Below, in pieces: positions 48,758 through 56,935 of a stretch of 64,000 bases of DNA (positions are counted from its first letter, which is position 1; each line of letters begins with the position of its first letter). The notes beneath the pieces are model-generated. The model ran no database searches and had not been told where the DNA came from. It saw nothing but the letters and a program-made list of their open reading frames with translations. The stretch is from Faecalispora jeddahensis (GTDB lineage Bacteria > Bacillota > Clostridia > Oscillospirales > Acutalibacteraceae). The stretch is from assembly GCF_000577335.1 (NCBI RefSeq), contig NZ_CBYL010000002.1, positions 62,001-126,000 on the forward strand, in the 5' to 3' direction. The position numbers and the translations under genes are program-made.

Positions 48758-49945
48758 ATGACCTATCTTCACGCCAGCAGAGCAATCACCGGCGACGGAA
48801 AAACCGTCCTGATCCCCGCATGGGTTGGCTTTGACGGAAAATTCATCACCTATGTGGATTCCCAAAAGCCCCTGGACGCCACACCGGAAAACACCCGGGA
48901 ATTTGACGAATCCATCACCCTGACCCCTGGCCTGATGAATATACACGACCACATCAGCCGCAAATCGCTGCGCTTCCCGGCACCCGGCAAAACCTTCGGC
49001 GAATGTGCGACCAAGCTGATGAGCAATGATCTGCCCTATCTGATTCTGCACAGCTATGTCAATATGCTGAGTTACCTGAAAGACGAGGGCATCACCTATG
49101 TGCGCGACCAGGGCCTGACCGGCTACACCTGCATCAACCTGCGGCAGGCCATCGAAGAGGGGCTTGTCATGGGGCCGTATATCAGCAGCTGCGGCATGTC
49201 CATCAGCATCACCGGCGGGCACTGTTATCGCCAGAGCATAGAGTGCGACGGCCCCGACGCCGTACGCCGCGCCGTGCGCATTCAGTGCAATAAGGGCGCC
49301 GATGTCATCAAATTCATGGGCAGCGGCGGGCTGGAGCATTTTCCGCAGGAGGACCCGAGCATCCCGCAGTTCACGCTCGAAGAGCTCCGCGCCGGTACTG
49401 ACGCCGCGCACGATCTGGGCCGCGACTGTGCGATTCACGCCTATTCCAACGAGGGAATCCGCCGCGCGGTGCTTGCCGGAATCGATCATATTGAGCACGG
49501 CTGCATGATGACAGAAGACCTGATCGAAGAAATGGCCAAGCGCGGCACCCACCTGAACCCAACCATGACGGGAATCCGCGGCGCAGCCAAGGCAGGCCCC
49601 AATGCAAAATACTGGGATATGCTGCAGGAGCGCGTGTTCAGCAAACAGGAACAGGGCATGCGCTGGGCAAAGGCAGCCGGCATTCTCATCGGCGCAGGCA
49701 CCGATACTGCCGGAACACTCCGTGACGAGATCGCCATGATCGCAGACACGCTCGGCGAGGGCCCGGTAGAGGCGATCGGCCGCGCGACCGGCACAAACGC
49801 AATCATTGCGAAGCGCGACGACATGGGACTTTTGGAGGTCGGGCGTCTCGCGAACATCGCGGCATTCGATGGCGACCTGACGAAGAGTCTGGACGGTCTC
49901 GCCCGCGTGGTGCAGACCTGGAAGGACGGAACCCCCTGCAAATAA
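48758..49945 (+). CDS. Amidohydrolase-family metal-dependent hydrolase
   Basis: Amidohydrolase-superfamily enzyme of 395 residues. The binuclear metal motif is visible: LMNIHDHIS (the HxH-type N-terminal pair as H-D-H), IKFMGSGG with the lysine that is carboxylated in this branch, CAIHAYS, IEHGCM and AGTDTAGT with the final Asp. It resembles the imidazolonepropionase/prolidase-like (Sgx) subgroup that cleaves Xaa-Pro or N-acyl amino acids. It follows the URO-D gene by 40 nt and precedes an M20 hydrolase, so the pair may handle consecutive amide bonds of one substrate. Confidence 0.88.
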   Translation: MTYLHASRAITGDGKTVLIPAWVGFDGKFITYVDSQKPLDATPENTREFDESITLTPGLMNIHDHISRKSLRFPAPGKTFGECATKLMSNDLPYLILHSYVNMLSYLKDEGITYVRDQGLTGYTCINLRQAIEEGLVMGPYISSCGMSISITGGHCYRQSIECDGPDAVRRAVRIQCNKGADVIKFMGSGGLEHFPQEDPSIPQFTLEELRAGTDAAHDLGRDCAIHAYSNEGIRRAVLAGIDHIEHGCMMTEDLIEEMAKRGTHLNPTMTGIRGAAKAGPNAKYWDMLQERVFSKQEQGMRWAKAAGILIGAGTDTAGTLRDEIAMIADTLGEGPVEAIGRATGTNAIIAKRDDMGLLEVGRLANIAAFDGDLTKSLDGLARVVQTWKDGTPCK

Positions 49946-49985
49946 CAGTACCATTCACAATGCCGGAGAGGATGAAGCAACAGCA

Positions 49986-51137
49986 ATGATGCGGGAAGAT
50001 CTGATCAAACGGGCCGAACAGCGGGTTGACGAGCTGGCCCCGGAAATACTCTCAGTCAGCCATACTATTTTTGAAAATCCGGAACTGGCGTTTCAGGAAT
50101 TCCAGTCCGCGGAGCTTCTGGAGAACACCGTAAAGGCACATGGCTTTACGGCAGTCCGCGGAACCGGAGAGCTGCAAACGGCCATCCGCGCGGAGCACAA
50201 GCCGCGGAGCGACGCTTTGAACATTGGGTTCATCTCAGAATTCGACGCCCTGCCGAACGGCCATGCGTGCGGACACAACCTGATCGCAGCCTCCGGCGTT
50301 TGGGCGGCCATCGTATTCGACGAGCTGGTGCGCCAATGCGATCTGCCCGCCAACAGCATCTTCCTCGGCACCCCCGCGGAAGAAGGCGGGGGCGGCAAAA
50401 TCAAGATGCTCGACGCCGGGATGTTCGACGGCATCGACTACGCCATGATGATCCACCCCTGCGACTCCACCATGGTGGAGGACTGGTCGCTGGCCGGGCA
50501 GACGATCACCTTCCGCTATCACGGGCGCAGCGCGCATTGTGCCGCCAGTCCGTGGCTCGGTGCAAACGCGCTGGCCGCCGCGACAGAAACGGTGAACATG
50601 GTCAACGCCTGGCGCAGCCAGTTCCGCGATTACAGCCGGGTTTTCCCCAATATTACGCACGGCGGAGAAGCCACCAATGTGATACCGGACTTTGCCGAAC
50701 TAAAGTATAATGTACGCAGCGACGACGTCATGTATCATCAGAAGCTGGTCGCTATTGTGGAAAATTGCGCCGAGTGCGCCGCAAAAGCGTTTGGCGTAAC
50801 GGTGGAAAGCGAAAAAACCTTTGCCTACGAGCCGGTTTGCAACGATAGAACGCTCGAAAAGCACATGGCGGCCGCATTTACGCACCTGGGCGAAACCGTC
50901 ATCCCGCGCTACCGCGACCACGGAATCGGCAGTACGGATATGGGCAACGTTACCCAGCGTCTGCCGGCGATTCATGGGCATCTGTTCCTGGCAAAGGAGA
51001 ACACGCACACCACCGCGTTCCGGGAGGCCGCGGGCAGCGCGCCGGGGGATACATATGTGGTCAAGGCAGTCAAGGCCATGGTGCTCACCGCGATCGGCCT
51101 GATCACCGACCAGCAGGTTCTGAACAGTATGCAGTAG
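49986..51137 (+). CDS. M20-family amidohydrolase/peptidase
   Basis: M20 metallopeptidase-like amidohydrolase of 383 residues, similar to p-aminobenzoyl-glutamate hydrolase subunits and N-acyl amino acid amidohydrolases. Metal residues: SEFDALPNGHACGHNLIA (the Asp and His pair), TPAEEGGGGKIKML with the catalytic Glu, and MIHPCDSTM. A dimerisation lid is present (RYHGRSAHCAASPWLGANAL). The C-terminal STDMGNVTQRLPAIHGHL supplies the last ligand. ATGs at 49986 and 49989 are both usable. It is 40 nt after the amidohydrolase gene and 84 nt before the binding-protein gene. Confidence 0.9.
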   Translation: MMREDLIKRAEQRVDELAPEILSVSHTIFENPELAFQEFQSAELLENTVKAHGFTAVRGTGELQTAIRAEHKPRSDALNIGFISEFDALPNGHACGHNLIAASGVWAAIVFDELVRQCDLPANSIFLGTPAEEGGGGKIKMLDAGMFDGIDYAMMIHPCDSTMVEDWSLAGQTITFRYHGRSAHCAASPWLGANALAAATETVNMVNAWRSQFRDYSRVFPNITHGGEATNVIPDFAELKYNVRSDDVMYHQKLVAIVENCAECAAKAFGVTVESEKTFAYEPVCNDRTLEKHMAAAFTHLGETVIPRYRDHGIGSTDMGNVTQRLPAIHGHLFLAKENTHTTAFREAAGSAPGDTYVVKAVKAMVLTAIGLITDQQVLNSMQ

Positions 51138-51221
51138 TCCCGAAATATCCCCATCCATCCTGTTTGCCGACGCTGTGCGGCAGCATGTGATATGAGCAAG
51201 AAAAGAAAAAGGAGAAATGTT

Positions 51222-52769
51222 ATGAAACGGATTTTAGCGATGCTCTTGACCTTTGCGATGCTCCTTGGTGCCACCGCTTGCGGCAGCTCTTCCGCCGCAA
51301 GCGGTGCGTCCGGCGCGGCAGCCGCATCGGAATCCAGCAAGGGAAAAACAGATCTGGTCATTGCGACGGCCGCCGAGGCGGTCACACTCGATCCCCAGGA
51401 CGGCTGGGACGGCAACTCCCTGTACATTATGCGCCAGCTGTACAACGGCCTTGTCAAGCTGAACGACAAAATGGAAATCGTGGGCGATCTGGCGGAAAGC
51501 TGGGAATTCACCTCCGATACTTCGGTCACCTTCAAGCTCAAGCACGGCGTGAAGTTCCACAACGGCGATGAAATGAAGGCCAGCGACGTCGTCTACAGCA
51601 TTGAGCGCGCCCAGAAGAGTGCAAAGGTAAAGACCTTTACCGCCAACATTGCCTCTGTGACAGCGGACGACGACTACACCGTCACCATCAAGACGAATAT
51701 TCCCTATGCCCCGCTGATGTCCAACCTGTGTCACACCGCCAACTCTATTGTAAGCCAGAAAGCGGCGGAAGCAGCGGGCGATAAGTTTTCCGCTTCCCCG
51801 GTTGGCACCGGCCCGTTCAAGTTTGTAAAATGGGATTCCGGCGACAAGATCGTTCTGGAGAAAAACGCGGATTATTTCGCCGGAACGGTAAAGCCCACTT
51901 CTCTCACCTTTAAGCTGATGAGCGAAGGCTCGGCCCGCACCATCGCGCTGGAGACCGGCGAGGTTGACCTGAACCTGACCGTAGCGGCCTCCGATGCAAA
52001 GAGGATCAGCGAGGAAGACAGCGTAAAGCTTGTTACGAGCATGAGTCCCAAGATTGAATATGTTTCGATGAATCAGAAAGAAAAGCCTTTTGACAACGCG
52101 CTCGTCCGTCAGGCCATCAACTACGCAATCGACCGCAAATCGCTCAACACAGTCGCAACCGCCGGCTACGGCGAGGTAACCGACTCCGTAATGAACAAGC
52201 AGATCAGCGGTTACACCGACGATGTCGCCCATTATGACTACAACCCGGAAAAAGCGAAAGAGCTGCTCAAGCAGGCCGGCTACGAAAACGGCTTTGAAAC
52301 CACCATCCTGGTTTCCGGCGATACCCGCAATACGGAGGCTCAGCTGATTCAGGCGAATCTGGCCGAGGTAGGAATCAACGTCACCATCAACACGGCGGAA
52401 TCCACCGCGATGCTCGAGCAGATCAACAATGGCGGCTACAAGATGTTTATCATGAGCTACAATAACACCACCGGCGACCCCGACACCAGCCTGTACATGC
52501 TCTTTAATTCCAAGGTTCCCGCTTCCTCGGGCAATCGTTCGTTTACCAACATTCCCGAAGTGGATCAGAAGCTGGAGGCTGCCCGTGTGGAAACAAACGC
52601 CGACGCCAGAATGAAAATTTACGCGGAGCTGCAGAAAACACTGACCGAACAGGCCGTCTGGGTTCCCCTGTACTGCGTGCCGAACCTTGTCGGCATCCGC
52701 GGCGATCTTTCGGGTTACACTCCACATCCGCTGGGCAACGACGTGTTTGATCAGCTTTCCTATGAGTAA
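51222..52769 (+). CDS. dppA: Oligopeptide-type ABC transporter substrate-binding lipoprotein
   Basis: Family 5 solute-binding protein of 515 residues, anchored outside the membrane. Signal peptide MKRILAMLLTFAMLLGATAC with the lipid-modified Cys20, followed by a Ser/Ala linker. SBP_bac_5 signatures: VTLDPQDGWDG, LAESWEFTSDTSVTFKLKHG (split over residues about 79-98), VKFHNGDEMKASDVVYSIER, and PVGTGPFKFVKW. The ATG at 51222 has AAAGGAG upstream; the frame opens at 51192. It supplies the DppBCDF-type complex encoded after a 339-bp structured gap. Dipeptide, opine or N-acyl substrates are possible; the hydrolases upstream favour a conjugated amino acid. Confidence 0.93.
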   Translation: MKRILAMLLTFAMLLGATACGSSSAASGASGAAAASESSKGKTDLVIATAAEAVTLDPQDGWDGNSLYIMRQLYNGLVKLNDKMEIVGDLAESWEFTSDTSVTFKLKHGVKFHNGDEMKASDVVYSIERAQKSAKVKTFTANIASVTADDDYTVTIKTNIPYAPLMSNLCHTANSIVSQKAAEAAGDKFSASPVGTGPFKFVKWDSGDKIVLEKNADYFAGTVKPTSLTFKLMSEGSARTIALETGEVDLNLTVAASDAKRISEEDSVKLVTSMSPKIEYVSMNQKEKPFDNALVRQAINYAIDRKSLNTVATAGYGEVTDSVMNKQISGYTDDVAHYDYNPEKAKELLKQAGYENGFETTILVSGDTRNTEAQLIQANLAEVGINVTINTAESTAMLEQINNGGYKMFIMSYNNTTGDPDTSLYMLFNSKVPASSGNRSFTNIPEVDQKLEAARVETNADARMKIYAELQKTLTEQAVWVPLYCVPNLVGIRGDLSGYTPHPLGNDVFDQLSYE

Positions 52770-52818
52770 GGGCTTTCCCCCTGAGAAGTCCTGTTCGAAA
52801 TAGCAAGAGTCCGAGTGG

Positions 52819-52851
52819 GGCGCTGCTGCAAGTCCTCTTGCCGGCAGCGCC
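52819..52851 (+). promoter_or_regulatory. Hairpin after the binding-protein gene
   Basis: GGCGCTGC / GCAGCGCC arms with an upper CAAG-tcct-CTTG helix. No T-run. First of a series of palindromes in this gap. Confidence 0.5.
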
Positions 52852-52880
52852 TGCTTGGGAATCGGGCGCTGTGCTGTGAT

Positions 52881-52963
52881 ATAGTCAATGAACTTGAAAA
52901 CCGTCTGGTTTTCAAGTTGCGGGGGAATTCCCCGCAACGCACCTTCAGGTGCTCATTGACTAT
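52881..52963. repeat. 83-nt nested palindrome with three internal hairpins
   Basis: Outer 11-bp inverted repeat ATAGTCAATGA (52881-52891) / TCATTGACTAT (52953-52963). Inside are three back-to-back hairpins with almost no unpaired bases: a 12-bp stem AACTTGAAAACC/GGTTTTCAAGTT (loop GTCT), an 8-bp stem TTGCGGGG/CCCCGCAA (loop GAATT), and a 5-bp stem GCACC/GGTGC (loop TTCA). This is a four-way cloverleaf outline. It lies in the transporter operon between binding-protein and permease genes. It may be a small dispersed palindromic repeat or a functional RNA element. Confidence 0.75.
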
Positions 52964-52975
52964 GAACGGCAGCAA

Positions 52976-53037
52976 ACCGCCAGCTATGCTGGCGCCGCAC
53001 GGTTCCCCATGCGCTTCAAAACGGTCTTGTTTTGAAG
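52976..53037. repeat. Two further hairpins following the nested palindrome
   Basis: GCCAGC-tat-GCTGGC (52979-52993), and CTTCAAAAC / GTTTTGAAG with loop GGTCTT (53014-53037). The second closely resembles the first internal hairpin of the 83-nt element, with complementary changes on both arms. The remaining bases of 52770-53108 hold nothing else that I can support. Confidence 0.65.
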
Positions 53038-53108
53038 TTTGTTAAGTATACAAAACCAACCCGAATCAGTACACACCTGTGGATTCAAAACAAAAGTGAG
53101 GGAGTGCC

Positions 53109-54035
53109 GTGCATAAGTATATCTTCAAGCGCATCCTGATGATGATTCCCGTTGTCATCGGCGTATCGCTTTTGGTTTTCATGGTTTTAAAGATGACGCC
53201 GGGTGACCCCGCGCGTGTTGTGGCCGGGTCGGAAGCGGACGAAGCGACCGTCGCGCAGATCCGGGAGGAGCTGGGGCTGAATAAGCCGGTATTGCAGCAG
53301 TATGTGGATTACATGGCCGGCATGCTGCACGGCGATATGGGCAACAGCTACACCACCGGCAAGCCTGTATTTTCAGAAATTCTCTCCCGCATGCCCACCA
53401 CCTTTATCCTGGCGTTTGCCGGTGTTCTGGTGGCCGTGCTGATCGGGATTCCGCTGGGGATCATCTCGGCGACAAAGCAGTATTCCATACTGGACAACAT
53501 CAGTACCCTGCTGGCTTTGACCGGCGTTGCCATGCCGAACTTCTGGCTGGGTCTGATGCTGATTCTGGTATTCGCGCTGCAGCTTGGCTGGCTGCCCAGC
53601 GGCGGCGTCACCTCGTGGCAGGGCTACATTCTGCCCGCCGTCACTTTGGGCGTGGGCGCAACGGCAAACTTTATGCGCACCACGCGCTCGAGTATGCTGG
53701 AGGTCATCCGTCAGGATTACATCCGCACGGTACGCGCCAAGGGCGCGAATGAAAAGCGGGTCATTCTGCGCCACGCCCTGCGCAACGCGCTGATTCCCGT
53801 CATCACGGTGATCGGCCTGCAGATCGGCACGCTGCTGGGCGGCGCGGTGGTCAACGAAACCGTATTTTCGCTGCCGGGCGTCGGCATGCTGATGATCAAT
53901 TCCATTAACAAAAAGGATGAGCCGGTTGTGCTGGGGTGTCTGATCACCTTTGCCGTCGTGTTCAGTCTGGTGAATTTGTTCGTTGATATTCTGTACGCGT
54001 ACATCGATCCCCGGATCAAATCCCAGTACCGCTGA
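53109..54035 (+). CDS. dppB: Peptide-type ABC transporter permease 1 (DppB family)
   Basis: Permease of 308 residues with six hydrophobic segments. N-terminal KYIFKRILMMIPVVIGVSLLVF is a classic DppB/GsiC start, and the coupling (EAA) loop is EVIRQDYIRTVRAKGANEKRV. The end LINLFVDILYAYIDPRI-like LVNLFVDILYAYIDPRIK is also typical. It uses a GTG start (53109) with AGGGAG just upstream. The gene starts a tightly packed run dppB-dppC-dppD-dppF (gaps of 14, 12 and 3 nt) separated from the binding-protein gene by the structured region. Confidence 0.95.
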   Translation: MHKYIFKRILMMIPVVIGVSLLVFMVLKMTPGDPARVVAGSEADEATVAQIREELGLNKPVLQQYVDYMAGMLHGDMGNSYTTGKPVFSEILSRMPTTFILAFAGVLVAVLIGIPLGIISATKQYSILDNISTLLALTGVAMPNFWLGLMLILVFALQLGWLPSGGVTSWQGYILPAVTLGVGATANFMRTTRSSMLEVIRQDYIRTVRAKGANEKRVILRHALRNALIPVITVIGLQIGTLLGGAVVNETVFSLPGVGMLMINSINKKDEPVVLGCLITFAVVFSLVNLFVDILYAYIDPRIKSQYR

Positions 54036-54049
54036 AAGGAGGGCTAAGT

Positions 54050-54952
54050 ATGAAAGATTCCACTGCCGCGGCAACTATGGGAAAAGAGCAGTCCAAAAAG
54101 CGCAAGCGCAGCCAGATGACGGAAATCTGGCGCAGAATGCGCCGCAACAGGCTGGCGATGTTCGGCCTTGTCATTGTTTCGATTTTGATTATTGTTGCAA
54201 TCTTCGCAAACCAAATTGCCGATTACAACACCGTGGCCATCAAACAGAACGTCGTCGAGCGCCTGCAGGGGCCCAGCGCCGAGCATTGGGCCGGAACCGA
54301 CGAATTCGGCCGCGACATCTTCGCCCGCCTGGTGCACGGTGCCCGAATCAGCCTTCTGGTCGGCGTGGTCGCCGTTTGCATCGCACTGGTTACGGGCGGA
54401 ATCCTCGGGGCAATCGCCGGTTATTTCGGCGGCACGGTTGACAACGTCATCATGCGCATTATGGATATTTTCCTGTCGATCCCGATTCTGCTGCTGGCTA
54501 TTATGATCGTGGCCGCACTGGGCTCGAGCATGCTGAACCTGATGATCGCCATCGGCCTTGCCAGCATGCCGACCTTCGCCCGGATCGTGCGCGCCTCTGT
54601 TCTGAGCGTGAAGGATCAGGAATTTGTGGAGGCTGCAAGAGCGATCGGCGCCAAAAACAATCACATCATTCTCCGCCACATTATGCCGAACTGTCTTTCC
54701 CCCATCATTGTTCAGGCAACGCTGCGCGTGGCGACCGCGATTCTTTCCACCGCTTCGCTGAGCTTTATTTCGCTCGGTATTCAGGCCCCCGCCCCCGAAT
54801 GGGGCGCCATGCTGGCCAGCGGACGCGCCTACATCCGCGACGCGCCCCACATCGTCATCATCCCCGGCCTTCTGATCATGATCACGATCCTGTCGCTGAA
54901 CCTTCTGGGCGACGGCCTGCGCGACGCACTGGATCCGAAGCTCAAACGTTAA
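54050..54952 (+). CDS. dppC: Peptide-type ABC transporter permease 2 (DppC family)
   Basis: Permease of 300 residues. A charged N-terminus of about 35 residues is followed by MFGLVIVSILIIVAIFANQI. The DppC-specific HWAGTDEFGRDIFARLVHGARISL and EAA loop KDQEFVEAARAIGAKNNHII are clear. The C-terminal GDGLRDALDPKLKR is the family ending. It pairs with DppB to form the channel. AAAGGAGGG precedes the ATG. Confidence 0.96.
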   Translation: MKDSTAAATMGKEQSKKRKRSQMTEIWRRMRRNRLAMFGLVIVSILIIVAIFANQIADYNTVAIKQNVVERLQGPSAEHWAGTDEFGRDIFARLVHGARISLLVGVVAVCIALVTGGILGAIAGYFGGTVDNVIMRIMDIFLSIPILLLAIMIVAALGSSMLNLMIAIGLASMPTFARIVRASVLSVKDQEFVEAARAIGAKNNHIILRHIMPNCLSPIIVQATLRVATAILSTASLSFISLGIQAPAPEWGAMLASGRAYIRDAPHIVIIPGLLIMITILSLNLLGDGLRDALDPKLKR

Positions 54953-54964
54953 AGAGGTATTGCC

Positions 54965-55942
54965 ATGAACAATCACAACACATTACTGGACATCCAGAAC
55001 CTGAGCGTTGAGTTCCGCACCGACGACGGCGTCGTAAAGGCAGTCAATGACATGAGTCTGCAGATTGAGCGCGGCAAAACGCTTGGCCTGGTCGGCGAAA
55101 CCGGCGCCGGAAAAACAACGACCGCGCTTTCTATTCTGCGCCTGATTCCGGACCCGCCCGGCGTGATCACCGGCGGAAGCATCACGCTTGACGGAGAGGA
55201 CATTCTTGCCGCGAGCAAGCACCAGCTGGAGAAAATGCGCGGCAGCCTTGTCAGCATGATCTTTCAGGACCCCATGACCAGCCTGAATCCCGTGCTGCCT
55301 GTGGGCGAACAGATTGCGGAGGTTTACATTCTGCATGAGCGCATCAACAAGCAGGAGGCCGCGAAAAAAGCGGGCGAAATGCTGGAGCTGGTCGGCATTC
55401 CCGCTTCGCGCGGACGCGATTATCCCCACCAGTTTTCAGGCGGGATGAAGCAGAGAGTCGTCATTGCGATGGCGCTGGCCTGCAACCCGAAGCTGTTGAT
55501 TGCAGACGAGCCCACCACGGCGCTGGATGTGACCATTCAGGCCCAGGTGCTGAAGCTGATGAAGGAACTGAAATCAAAATATGACATGTCGATGCTGATG
55601 ATCACGCATGACCTGGGTATTGTGGCCGAGGTATGCGACGAGGTTTCCGTCATGTATGCCGGCCGGGTGGTGGAACACGGCACGCTGGAGGATATTTACG
55701 AGCATACGGCGCACCCCTATACAGAAGGGCTGTTTCATTCGATCCCGAATATCGATGCCCGCGCCCACCGTTTGATCCCGATCCCCGGCCTGATGCCCGA
55801 CCCGACCGATCTGCCGCCCGGGTGTCCCTTTGCCCCCCGCTGCAGCTACGCGGTAGAGGAATGCAGCAAAGCGCTGCCCACCAGAATACAGCTGAGCGAC
55901 ACGCATTCTGTTTCGTGCATTCTGCGCCAAAAGGAGGAATAA
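54965..55942 (+). CDS. dppD: Peptide-type ABC transporter ATPase 1 (DppD family)
   Basis: ATP-binding subunit of 325 residues. Walker [12 protein letters not shown]-loop [11 protein letters not shown], signature [15 protein letters not shown], Walker [13 protein letters not shown], and the switch His in MITHDLG are canonical. The C-terminal oligopeptide extension has [18 protein letters not shown]; in homologs such cysteines can bind an Fe-S cluster. It works as a heterodimer with the next gene product. Confidence 0.96.
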   Translation: MNNHNTLLDIQNLSVEFRTDDGVVKAVNDMSLQIERGKTLGLVGETGAGKTTTALSILRLIPDPPGVITGGSITLDGEDILAASKHQLEKMRGSLVSMIFQDPMTSLNPVLPVGEQIAEVYILHERINKQEAAKKAGEMLELVGIPASRGRDYPHQFSGGMKQRVVIAMALACNPKLLIADEPTTALDVTIQAQVLKLMKELKSKYDMSMLMITHDLGIVAEVCDEVSVMYAGRVVEHGTLEDIYEHTAHPYTEGLFHSIPNIDARAHRLIPIPGLMPDPTDLPPGCPFAPRCSYAVEECSKALPTRIQLSDTHSVSCILRQKEE

Positions 55943-55945
55943 AGC

Positions 55946-56905
55946 ATGGCAGAAGAACATCCGATTCTTGAGGTGCGCAACCTGAAGAAGTACTTTAAAA
56001 CTCCCAAGGGAATGCTACATGCGGTGGACGATGTCTCCTTCAGCATACAGCGCGGGAAAACGCTCGGCATTGTGGGCGAAAGCGGCTGCGGAAAATCCAC
56101 CACCGGGCGCACCATTCTGCGGCTGCTCGAACCCACCTCTGGCGAGGTGCTTTTCGAGGGCCGCGACATACTGGGGCTGAGCAAAGACGAAATGCGCCAG
56201 ATGCGTCAGAAGATGCAGATCATCTTTCAGGACCCCTACTCCTCGCTGAACCCGCGCATGACGATCAGCGATATCATCGCGGAACCGCTCCGGCTGCACA
56301 AGCTCTGTTCCGGCTCGGCAGACTGCGAGAAGCGAGTGGAGCGCATCATGGAAACCGTCGGCCTGGCGGAGCGCCTGATCAACAGCTATCCGCATGAGCT
56401 GGACGGCGGCCGCCGGCAGCGCGTCGGCATTGCCCGCGCGCTTGTGCTGCAGCCCAGCTTCATCGTCTGCGACGAGCCGGTTTCGGCACTGGATGTTTCC
56501 ATTCAGGCGCAGATTCTGAACCTGATGCAGGATTTGCAGGAGCAGCTGCACCTGACGTATATTTTCATCACCCATAACCTTTCGGTCGTCAACCACCTGG
56601 CAGATGAAATTGCGGTGATGTATCTGGGTCAGGTAGTGGAAAAAGCGCCTGCGGTCGAGCTGTTCGAGCATCCGCAGCATCCTTACACCAAAGCGCTGCT
56701 GTCGGCCATCCCGGTACCAAGCCTGAAAAAGCGTACCGAAATGCAGCCGCTGACAGGGGAAATCTCTTCCCCCATCAACCCGCCGCAGACATGCCGCTTT
56801 GCCCCCCGCTGCCCTTATGCCTGCGACCGCTGCGCCGAAGGCGTGCCAGAACTCAGACATTTGGGCGGCGAACATTACGTGGCCTGCTGTTTATGCCAGC
56901 AGTGA
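55946..56905 (+). CDS. dppF: Peptide-type ABC transporter ATPase 2 (DppF family)
   Basis: Second ATP-binding subunit, 319 residues. Walker [14 protein letters not shown]-loop [12 protein letters not shown], Walker [13 protein letters not shown], switch FITHNLS. The signature reads [16 protein letters not shown] where most relatives have FSGGQRQR: the conserved Ser is replaced by Asp and Gln by Arg. Such changes can make one of the two ATP sites of the heterodimer weaker. The C-terminal [17 protein letters not shown] has the usual cysteines. It begins 3 nt after dppD. Confidence 0.94.
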   Translation: MAEEHPILEVRNLKKYFKTPKGMLHAVDDVSFSIQRGKTLGIVGESGCGKSTTGRTILRLLEPTSGEVLFEGRDILGLSKDEMRQMRQKMQIIFQDPYSSLNPRMTISDIIAEPLRLHKLCSGSADCEKRVERIMETVGLAERLINSYPHELDGGRRQRVGIARALVLQPSFIVCDEPVSALDVSIQAQILNLMQDLQEQLHLTYIFITHNLSVVNHLADEIAVMYLGQVVEKAPAVELFEHPQHPYTKALLSAIPVPSLKKRTEMQPLTGEISSPINPPQTCRFAPRCPYACDRCAEGVPELRHLGGEHYVACCLCQQ

Positions 56906-56935
56906 CCCGTGCACCACTGGAAAAGAGGGATGCAT

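Noticed and set aside
48596-49954. 452-codon open frame antisense to the amidohydrolase gene
   Set aside because: The opposite strand has complete metal-binding motifs; this frame is a composition shadow.
51234-52937. 567-codon open frame antisense to the binding-protein gene
   Set aside because: Shadow of a high-GC third-position pattern; the plus-strand frame has a signal peptide, family motifs and a ribosome site, and the antisense frame has none.
52881-52963. tRNA or tRNA-like gene suggested by the cloverleaf shape and 83-nt length
   Set aside because: No TTCGANNC T-loop, no D-arm consensus, an 11-bp end stem instead of 7, and no CCA or discriminator pattern. Retained as a nested palindrome only.
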